Positions 6,395 through 12,858 of a DNA stretch of 16,991 nucleotides are shown in pieces. The notes under the pieces are model-generated. The model saw nothing but the letters and a program-made list of their open reading frames with translations, did not search any database and had not been told where the DNA came from. The first letter of the stretch is position 1; each line of letters begins with the position of its first letter. A program made the translations under genes and the position numbers. This DNA is from JAGYLJ01 sp034661035 (GTDB lineage: Bacteria; Patescibacteriota; Minisyncoccia; Phycocordibacterales; UBA12079): NCBI GenBank assembly GCA_034661035.1, contig JAYEKM010000011.1, positions 1 to 16,991 of the forward strand, read 5' to 3'.

Positions 6395-8056
6395 ATGAAA
6401 AAAAGTAAATATATATTTGTTATTGGTGGTGTGATGTCTGGAATAGGAAAAGGAATTACAACTTCTTCTATTGGAAAGATTTTACAATCTCGAGGTTTAA
6501 AAGTTACTGCTATTAAAGTTGACCCTTACGTTAATGTCGATGCCGGTACTATGAATCCAACTGAACATGGTGAAGTGTCTGTTTTAGATGACGGCTATGA
6601 AACTGATCAAGATATGCTCAATTATGAGCGTTTTTTAAATATAACCTTGCCTAATGTCAATTATATGACTACCGGCAGGGTTTATAGGACTGTCATAGAA
6701 AGAGAAAGAAATCTTGGCTATAAAGGTAAATGTGTCCAAGTAGTTCCTCATATTCCACAGGAAATAATCCGACGAATTGAAAAGGCTGCTAAATTGGCTG
6801 ATGCCGATGTAACTATGATTGAGATTGGGGGGACCATTGGAGAATACGAAAATATTCTTTTCTTAGAGGCAGCTAGAATGTTAAGAACTAAATGTCCTGA
6901 TGATGTTCTTTACGTGATGCTTAGTTTTTTACCAATTCCAAGTAAGATTGGAGAAATGAAAACTAAGCCGACTCAGCATGCTGTGAGGACTTTGAATTCA
7001 ACTGGTATTCAACCAGATATTTTAATTGCTCGTAGTGAGGTTCCACTCGACAAAAGAAGAAAAGAAAAAATAGCTCTGTTTTGTAATATAGATGACAAAG
7101 ATGTTATTTCAGCTCCTGATGTAGAGAGTATTTATGATGTCCCACTTAATTTTGAAAAAGATAAAATTAGTGACACCATTATCAAAAAATTAAAATTAGA
7201 AAAACGAGTTAAACCAAGTGATTTATCTAAGTGGAAAAGTTTTGTGAAGAAGGTTCACAATGGTGGCAAAGAAGTACAAATAGCTATTGTAGGAAAATAT
7301 TTTGATTCAGGTGACTTTGTTTTATCTGATTCATATATTTCAGTTATAGAAGCTATTAAATTTTCTGCCTATAAGCTAGATGTTAAACCTAAAATTCATT
7401 GGTTAAATTCTAAAGACTTTGAACCTGCCAGTCGAGGAGGAGGGACAGGTAAATTAAAACCAGGTTCACTTAAGAAATTTGATGGAGTGATTGTTCCCGG
7501 AGGTTTTGGTTCTAGTGGAATTGAGGGAAAAATTAAAGTAATTAAATATCTGAGAGAAAATAATATTCCATTTCTTGGTTTGTGTTACGGAATGCAATTA
7601 GCCGTGATTGAATTTGCTAGAAACGTATTGGGTTGGAAAGACGCTAATACTGTGGAAATAAATCCAAGGACAAAATATCCTGTGATAGATATAATGCCAG
7701 AACAAAAAGAAAAATTGGCTAAGAACGATTATGGTGGAACTATGCGTCTGGGGGCTTGTCCAGCTGTTTTGAAAAAGGGAACTCATGCGGCAACTGCTTA
7801 TGGTTGTACTGACATCTCCGAAAGACACCGCCATCGTTTTGAAGTAAATCCTGAATTTATCGATGAACTGACTAAATCTGGAGATTTAATTTTTTCTGGA
7901 ACTTCTCCTGATAATCGTCTGATGGAAATAGTTGAATTAAATAAGAAAAAACACCCATTCTTTTTAGCCACACAATTTCATCCAGAATTTTTGGCAAGAC
8001 CTCTCAATCCTCATCCCTTGTTTACTGCTTTTCTTAAGGTTTGTGCAAAAAAATAA
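6395..8056 (+). CDS. pyrG: CTP synthase
   Basis: A 553-residue, full-length CTP synthase (E. coli 545), which makes CTP from UTP, ATP and glutamine in the last step of de novo pyrimidine synthesis. The N-terminal synthetase domain has the ATP-binding loop GGVMSGIGKG (K19) and IKVDPYVNVDAGTMNPTEHGEV. Variation is seen in DDGYETDQDM, where most enzymes have DDGAETDLD. The C-terminal class I glutamine amidotransferase domain starts near residue 290. It has PGGFGSSGIEGK, the nucleophile C397 in GLCYGMQ (often GICLGMQ) and H529/E531 in QFHPEF. All catalytic residues are present. The ATG at 6395 (MKKSKYIFVIGG) fits the family start. No Shine-Dalgarno is seen, and a hairpin with a T-run stands immediately upstream. 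Confidence 0.97.
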   Translation: MKKSKYIFVIGGVMSGIGKGITTSSIGKILQSRGLKVTAIKVDPYVNVDAGTMNPTEHGEVSVLDDGYETDQDMLNYERFLNITLPNVNYMTTGRVYRTVIERERNLGYKGKCVQVVPHIPQEIIRRIEKAAKLADADVTMIEIGGTIGEYENILFLEAARMLRTKCPDDVLYVMLSFLPIPSKIGEMKTKPTQHAVRTLNSTGIQPDILIARSEVPLDKRRKEKIALFCNIDDKDVISAPDVESIYDVPLNFEKDKISDTIIKKLKLEKRVKPSDLSKWKSFVKKVHNGGKEVQIAIVGKYFDSGDFVLSDSYISVIEAIKFSAYKLDVKPKIHWLNSKDFEPASRGGGTGKLKPGSLKKFDGVIVPGGFGSSGIEGKIKVIKYLRENNIPFLGLCYGMQLAVIEFARNVLGWKDANTVEINPRTKYPVIDIMPEQKEKLAKNDYGGTMRLGACPAVLKKGTHAATAYGCTDISERHRHRFEVNPEFIDELTKSGDLIFSGTSPDNRLMEIVELNKKKHPFFLATQFHPEFLARPLNPHPLFTAFLKVCAKK

Positions 8057-8154
8057 AAAGATACAATTTATAGATGGTTTTAATCAAAAAAATGCTATAG
8101 GGTTCAATCTTGCGGTGTTTTTAAATCTTTAATGGAGTTGAGGGACTTAATCAT

Positions 8155-8208
8155 TTATCCCCAGTTTTTGTATTTTTTTAATTAATTTTTCATAATTTAT
8201 TGTATAAT
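8155..8208 (+). promoter_or_regulatory. Promoter of the 8216 gene with shared TTATCCCCAG element
   Basis: TTATCCCCAG (8155-8164) is followed by a T-rich stretch, and TATAAT (8203-8208) ends 7 nt before the ATG at 8216. The first 25 nt, from 8154, match the 9145 promoter at 24 positions. No convincing -35 box is present. The element differs from the DnaA-box consensus TTATCCACA at one position. Confidence 0.6.
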
Positions 8209-8215
8209 TTTAACA

Positions 8216-9100
8216 ATGAAATTTAAGTTAGTATTTTTTACATTAATATTGTTTTGTACTAGTTCTAGCGCCCTAGCCCTAGTAACCTCATCGTCAAATT
8301 ATAGTATAGAAATAAATTCTCTGAACTCAGGAGGGGATCTTTCAAATTCTTCTAGTTATTACCTTGAAGATACATCAGGGGAGATTGATAGTGGAGATCA
8401 AGAAAGCGATGATTTTGGAACGGTGGCAGGTTATCAGCAATGTTTTCAAGTGGCTGCAGCAGCATCAAGTAATGGTATTCCTGGCTTTTATCAACCTGCA
8501 TCAAATCCAGTTACAACACCAGCAACTCCTGCGGTACCTGAAGAACCTGATGAAGAAGTAGAAAGTGGGATTGTAGGTGACCCTATTCAGATTTCTAATT
8601 TAAAGATTTTTGTTGTTGACGAAGTGGTGACAATTTCTTGGGAGACTAATAAACCTACCAACGCTAATATTGTCTTAGAAGAAGGAGTAGGTGGGGTTGA
8701 GGGAGGTTATTTAGATGAACTCTTTACTCCTTATCACTCAATCCAACTTGAGGACTTAAATTTAGAGGAGGACATTTTCTTTAAGATTTTTTCTGAAGGT
8801 GTGTTTGGAGATAACAATTATAAAGATGCTCCGTTGTATACAATCAATCGTATTGCAAGTGGAGGAGAAATTGATGGTAGTCAGAGTGATGGAGGGTCCA
8901 CAGGAGATATTCAAACACCAGGAGGAAATTATGTTGTAGAAGAAGTGAAAGATTTACCTGAGGGGATTTCAGAAATTATTCCCCCTGTTGATGATAAAGT
9001 GTTTTCTGATTTAGGTTGTTGGTATTGGTGTCTACCAGTTGTTATCTTGATAGTAATTTTGTTATTGATTTTTGTCTGGAAGAGGCTAAGAGGATTCTAA
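8216..9100 (+). CDS. Secreted, C-terminally membrane-anchored protein with fibronectin III-like domain
   Basis: 294 residues with no enzyme motifs. Residues 1-22 form a signal peptide (basic start, hydrophobic core, cleavage probably near SALA). Residues 24-75 carry a pattern SNY...SLNSGG...YYLEDTSGE...GYQQ, which I recognise only loosely from exported proteins of this kind of bacterium. A Pro/Thr/Glu linker (about 97-122) leads to a beta-rich region, about 125-205 (VTISWETNKPTNANIVLEEG... YHSIQLEDL). This resembles the fibronectin III-like fold found before extracellular domains. Residues 265-294 are a transmembrane anchor (WCLPVVILIVILLLIFVW) followed by a short basic tail KRLRGF, which puts the bulk outside the cell. 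It stands alone between pyrG and the 9268 operon with its own promoter. The function is unknown; display or adhesion is inferred from the architecture. Confidence 0.8.
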   Translation: MKFKLVFFTLILFCTSSSALALVTSSSNYSIEINSLNSGGDLSNSSSYYLEDTSGEIDSGDQESDDFGTVAGYQQCFQVAAAASSNGIPGFYQPASNPVTTPATPAVPEEPDEEVESGIVGDPIQISNLKIFVVDEVVTISWETNKPTNANIVLEEGVGGVEGGYLDELFTPYHSIQLEDLNLEEDIFFKIFSEGVFGDNNYKDAPLYTINRIASGGEIDGSQSDGGSTGDIQTPGGNYVVEEVKDLPEGISEIIPPVDDKVFSDLGCWYWCLPVVILIVILLLIFVWKRLRGF

Positions 9101-9145
9101 AAATGAGGGTTTATTTTTTGGAAAGGATTTTTGTTCAGATTTGAT

Positions 9146-9205
9146 TTATCCCCAGTTTCTGTATTTTTTCATTATTTTCTGATTAAGTATAGTATATAAT
9201 ATAAT
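9146..9205 (+). promoter_or_regulatory. Promoter of the 9268-12778 surface operon with TTATCCCCAG element
   Basis: TTATCCCCAG (9146-9155) lies 49 bp before TATAAT (9195-9200), and a second TATAAT overlaps at 9200-9205. A start near 9207-9213 would leave a leader of about 55-60 nt before the ATG at 9268. A six-codon reading frame (ATG 9204 to TAA 9224) sits in this leader and is probably meaningless. Confidence 0.55.
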
Positions 9206-9267
9206 GTATATTGATTATAAATAATTTTTATTTTATCTCATTAATAAGATATATCTTAAATTTAAAG

Positions 9268-11904
9268 ATGTTTTTAAAACTAAGTAAAAGAATAATTTTG
9301 GTTTCGTTGGTTCTAACGTTGGGGTTCTCTTCAACTATCGTTAATTCTGCTTTTAATCCAGAAATTAACTATCAAGGTAAGTTAACTGATGCTGGTGGTG
9401 ATCCAGTAGACAATGGTAATTACAATATGCAATTCAAGCTCTACACAGTAGCTACGGGGGGGACAGCTATCTGGACAGAAACTTTAACTTTAGGTAATAG
9501 AACGGCATTAACGAGTGGATTATTCTCTGTGTTGTTGGGTAATATTACGTCTATTAGTGGAATTGATTTTAATCAAGATCTTTACTTAGGTGTGAATGTT
9601 GGAGGTACTGCTGATACTCCTGACTGGGATGGAGAGATGTCACCTCGTAAACAAATTGCCTCTGTCCCGTCTGCTTTTGAAGCTGGTAAATTGGATGGTT
9701 TAGATTCTACTCAATTTGTTAGGTCTGATCAATCGGGTTCTGTAGGTGGAACTTTAACTGCTGGAAATTTTGTAGCTACTTCAACAAGTTCACACTCAAC
9801 TTTTGTTAATGCTAGTTCAACTCAACAAACCATAGGGAATGCTTTTGTCAGGAGTAATACAATTTCTGCTACTAATGATAGTGGGATAAATATTTATGAT
9901 AATGCCAGCAACGGAATTTCTATTGAGGATGGTGGTAATATCGGTATAGGATCTGCAGCTCCTGGAAAAAAATTGGATGTAACTGGTGATGTGGGGGTGA
10001 GTGGAACTTTAACGACAGCCAATGCTTCTACTACTTTATTGACTTCTACTACTTCTTGGTTGGGAACGATTTTGAGTGGAGTATGGAATGGTACAGCAAT
10101 TGATATTTCAGATTATACGAATTTGGTTGGTGGAACAAATATTACTCTTTCGGGTGATACTCTTAATGTTGACGATTCTTTCCTTGTTAATGATGCCGAT
10201 GATACAACTACAGGAATATTAACTACAGCAGGTTTAGTTGTTAGTGATGGAGATACTGTTGGAGCTGCAACTAATAAATGGTTATTTGATGATTCTGGTG
10301 GTGATATTACAGCTACAGGAGGTAACGTGGGAGTTGGTATAACAGCTCCGGGAGCTAAATTAAATGCTTCTTCTACAACTGAGCAATTAAGGCTTAGTTA
10401 TGATGCTACTAATTATGCTAGCTTCACAGTTGATAGTGCTAGTAGTTTGACAATGGCGCCTTCAATTTCAACAGCTACGACAACTATTGGTTCAGGTGAT
10501 GAAGCTCTAAGAATTAGCTCAGCAGGTAATGTTGGAGTAGGTATTACAGTTCCTGTTTATCAATTACAGCTATCAACAGATTCAGCGGCTAAACCAGGAA
10601 CATCTTCTTGGGCAGTTGATTCAGATGAAAGACTGAAAGATATTAATGGTGACTTTACTCGAGGTTTAGATGCTTTATTTAGCCTATATCCAAGTTATTT
10701 TAATTATAAACGAGAAAATGCTAGAAATATTCCATCTAACCGTGAGTATGTTGGTTTGATTGCACAGGACGTTCAGAAAGTGATTCCAGAGGCAGTTAGA
10801 GAAGGATCAGATGGTTATCTTTCTATTGAATCAGATCCAATATTTTGGACCATGTTAAATGCAATCAAGGAGTTGGCCGTAGAGATTGGAAGTGAAACTA
10901 TTTCATATACTCGTGATAATTTGACTGTGGAAAATGATGATGGTGAGCCTCAAGTTAAGATTGGCTATGATGAAGAAAACTATGTAGAGATGCAGGTGAA
11001 TGCTACAGGTAATTTGGGTATTAATACTACAGGTACAGAAATTAGTTTACCTGATGATAATCTATCTGTTTGTTCAGATGGTGTTTGTCCAAGTTCAGCA
11101 GATGTTATGGAAGGAACAGGTAACTTAGTTGTAGAAAATACAGCTTATATTAACGAGGCTTTAGGTGTTGGTACAGCTGAACCTAACCGTACCTTAGATG
11201 TATTTAATACACAGACAGATCCACAAATGAGGATTTCTTATGATGCAGATCAGTATTCTGAGTTAGGTGTTTCTGCTACAGGGGATTTAACGATCTCTAC
11301 TCAAGGAGGAGATGTTTTAGCTCTTGATGAGAATCTAAAAGTTTGTTCAGGTGATGGTTGTCCAAGTTCAGTTGACGATATAGAAGGGACAGGTAATTTA
11401 ATTGTAGAGAATAATATTCTAGCTCTAGGTAATGTTGGCATTAACACAGCAACCCCTTCTTATACTTTAGATGTAAATGGTACTTTGAGGGCACATGGCA
11501 TTACTGATGCTTCTGACAGAAGATTGAAAACTAATATTCAAATCTTAGAAAATTCTACCTTAGAAAGAATTAATAATTTAAGAGGCGTAACTTTTGAATG
11601 GATTGATGAAAATCTAGGTACAGGAACACAAATAGGAATGATCGCTCAAGAATTAGAGGAGGAATATCCAACTCTAGTTAATACAGATGAAAAAGGCTTC
11701 AAATCAATTCAATATGGTAAATTTACAGCTGTTCTACTGGAATCAATCAAAGAATTGTTTAGTTGGAGTAGTACTATTGAATATAGAAGTGCAAGGTTGG
11801 AAGAGAGAACAACTAAATTAGAAGAAGAAAACGAAGCTTTGAAACAAAGAGTCGGAGAGCTGGAGGGTAGAATGGGTGTCCTAGAACAAGTTCTTCCTAA
11901 TTAG
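9268..11904 (+). CDS. Secreted fibre protein with two peptidase S74 domains
   Basis: 878 residues from the ATG at 9268. The frame stays open upstream to a TTG at 9211, but only the 9268 start gives a clean signal peptide (residues 1-27, ending VNSA). The N-terminal domain (about 28-135) has INYQGKLTDAGGDPV, LYLGVNVGG and SPRKQIASVPSAFEA, common in S74 fibre proteins. The stalk has VGVGI/IGIG cassettes. A first S74 domain begins at S452 with SDERLKDI (Lys K457) and contains GLIAQDVQKVIPEA. A stalk with two copies of a ~65-residue cassette follows, each with a cysteine pair (CSDGVCPSS, CSGDGCPSS). A second S74 domain then starts at S749 with SDRRLKTNI (Lys K754) and GMIAQELEEEYP. The protein ends in a coiled coil (about 835-878). 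Both Ser/Lys pairs are intact. It is probably a trimeric surface fibre. Two potential self-cleavage sites in one chain are unusual. Confidence 0.88.
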   Translation: MFLKLSKRIILVSLVLTLGFSSTIVNSAFNPEINYQGKLTDAGGDPVDNGNYNMQFKLYTVATGGTAIWTETLTLGNRTALTSGLFSVLLGNITSISGIDFNQDLYLGVNVGGTADTPDWDGEMSPRKQIASVPSAFEAGKLDGLDSTQFVRSDQSGSVGGTLTAGNFVATSTSSHSTFVNASSTQQTIGNAFVRSNTISATNDSGINIYDNASNGISIEDGGNIGIGSAAPGKKLDVTGDVGVSGTLTTANASTTLLTSTTSWLGTILSGVWNGTAIDISDYTNLVGGTNITLSGDTLNVDDSFLVNDADDTTTGILTTAGLVVSDGDTVGAATNKWLFDDSGGDITATGGNVGVGITAPGAKLNASSTTEQLRLSYDATNYASFTVDSASSLTMAPSISTATTTIGSGDEALRISSAGNVGVGITVPVYQLQLSTDSAAKPGTSSWAVDSDERLKDINGDFTRGLDALFSLYPSYFNYKRENARNIPSNREYVGLIAQDVQKVIPEAVREGSDGYLSIESDPIFWTMLNAIKELAVEIGSETISYTRDNLTVENDDGEPQVKIGYDEENYVEMQVNATGNLGINTTGTEISLPDDNLSVCSDGVCPSSADVMEGTGNLVVENTAYINEALGVGTAEPNRTLDVFNTQTDPQMRISYDADQYSELGVSATGDLTISTQGGDVLALDENLKVCSGDGCPSSVDDIEGTGNLIVENNILALGNVGINTATPSYTLDVNGTLRAHGITDASDRRLKTNIQILENSTLERINNLRGVTFEWIDENLGTGTQIGMIAQELEEEYPTLVNTDEKGFKSIQYGKFTAVLLESIKELFSWSSTIEYRSARLEERTTKLEEENEALKQRVGELEGRMGVLEQVLPN

Positions 11905-11922
11905 TTTAATCAAATTGTGAAA

Positions 11923-12483
11923 ATGAAAGTAAGGGAAACGAAATTAAATATTCTCCTTATAGTTTCGGTATTTACTGTTGCTGTTGGTGGAATGTTTGTC
12001 GTAAATAAAGTAGAAGCAGCCGACAATGGTAATACAACAGGATATGCTTGGATGGAAGGATATGGATATGTACATTTAAGTGGAGCAAGTGCCCCAGTTG
12101 ATTATGGCGTAACGGCAACAGATTCAGGTCTAAGTGGCTATGCCTGGAGTGAAAAGTTAGGTTGGATAAATTTTGATGATGCAGGTAGCTTGTATGCAGT
12201 AACTAACGATCCAGCTGGAAATTTATGTGGCTATGCTTGGAGTGAAAAGATTGGGTATATAAGTTTTTGTGATAAAAGTGCGAACAAGTTTTATGCAGTT
12301 AACGTAGATGTCAATGGTGTTTTTTCAGGCTATGCTTGGAGTGAAAAAGTTGGATATATAAATATGGACGATGCAGGTTCTTTGTACGGGGTTGTGACAA
12401 CATGGGGATTTTCCATCCCAAATGTTAGTCCTATTATTTTCAAGAAAGGAATTATTTTGAAAAGGGATGTTATCTTAAAATAA
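11923..12483 (+). CDS. Secreted GYAW-repeat protein
   Basis: 186 residues from ATG 11923; a GTG at 11917 would add two. A signal peptide covers about the first 33 residues (hydrophobic LLIVSVFTVAVGGMFVV, cleavage near VEA-A). The mature part has four repeats of about 36 residues. Each begins with GYAW and continues SEKxGYIxF or a variant: GYAWMEGYGYVHL, GYAWSEKLGWINF, GYAWSEKIGYISF and GYAWSEKVGYINM. DDAGSLYxV follows in the second and fourth. Two cysteines occur in the third repeat region. The aromatic-glycine pattern suggests a small beta-repeat surface protein, and I recall similar repeats in exported Parcubacteria proteins (recollection, not searched). It starts 18 nt after the 9268 stop and ends 1 nt before the next ATG, so the three genes are very likely one operon. 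The function is unknown. The basic C-terminus (IIFKKGIILKRDVILK) is unusual. Confidence 0.8.
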   Translation: MKVRETKLNILLIVSVFTVAVGGMFVVNKVEAADNGNTTGYAWMEGYGYVHLSGASAPVDYGVTATDSGLSGYAWSEKLGWINFDDAGSLYAVTNDPAGNLCGYAWSEKIGYISFCDKSANKFYAVNVDVNGVFSGYAWSEKVGYINMDDAGSLYGVVTTWGFSIPNVSPIIFKKGIILKRDVILK

Positions 12484-12484
12484 G

Positions 12485-12778
12485 ATGAAAAAAAGAGATA
12501 AAAATAAATTGATTTTTAATAATAGTTATAAAAAAAAGGTTGCAAGATTAGTTTTAATGGTGGCTGTTTTTGTAGGTACAACTTTTGGAGCGGCTTTAGT
12601 GTATGCAGCTTTTACTGAACCAGCCGTTGGTCCTGCTTCTTCGGATCAAGATTTTACTTTGAATATTTTGGGAGCTAATAATAACAATAATGACTTCGAT
12701 TCATCAGCGGTAGTGGCTAATGAAGATGGAAGCATGATTGAAAGATTAGAATATATAATAGATTATTTAGGTGGTTGA
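12485..12778 (+). CDS. Small secreted FTEP/NNNND protein, operon partner of the surface fibre
   Basis: 97 residues. A long basic N-terminus (about 1-20, MKKRDKNK...KKKVAR) precedes a hydrophobic segment (about 21-42) ending in VYA-A, a signal peptide or membrane anchor. The mature part reads FTEPAVGPASSDQDF, then ILGANNNNNDFDSS, and ends in a short helix MIERLEYIIDYLGG. A paralogue starts at 16802 with nearly the same mature sequence. The FTEP opening resembles the N-terminal leader of VGIGTT/S74 surface proteins, so this may be a free-standing version of that leader. The ATG is 1 nt after the preceding stop, so it is translationally close-packed with the GYAW gene. It ends in TGA. I do not know its function. 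Confidence 0.75.
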   Translation: MKKRDKNKLIFNNSYKKKVARLVLMVAVFVGTTFGAALVYAAFTEPAVGPASSDQDFTLNILGANNNNNDFDSSAVVANEDGSMIERLEYIIDYLGG

Positions 12779-12779
12779 G

Positions 12780-12824
12780 TTATCCACTAGGTTTATTATT
12801 TTATATCATAAAATAAGTTATAAT
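12780..12824 (+). promoter_or_regulatory. Promoter of the 12859 gene with TTATCCAC element
   Basis: TTATCCACTAG (12780-12790) overlaps the end of the previous gene's downstream edge and lies 39 bp before TATAAT (12819-12824). The leader to the ATG at 12859 would be about 28 nt. The element matches the DnaA-box consensus TTATCCACA at 8 of 9 positions. Confidence 0.5.
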
Positions 12825-12858
12825 TATAAGTATAAATAAAAATTTTAATTAACCATTT

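Noticed and set aside
9204..9224. Six-codon leader peptide before the 9268 operon
   Set aside because: It overlaps the -10 box, has no ribosome site and no attenuator-like hairpin after it.
9211..9267. TTG start for the double-S74 gene adding 19 residues
   Set aside because: It is next to the -10 box and would bury the signal peptide; the ATG at 9268 gives a normal one.
6190..12778. UGA recoding, as known in some CPR lineages
   Set aside because: TGA ends the RAYT gene (6190) and the 12485 gene sensibly, and no in-frame TGA is seen in pyrG, prfA, ftsE or gap; tryptophan is TGG.
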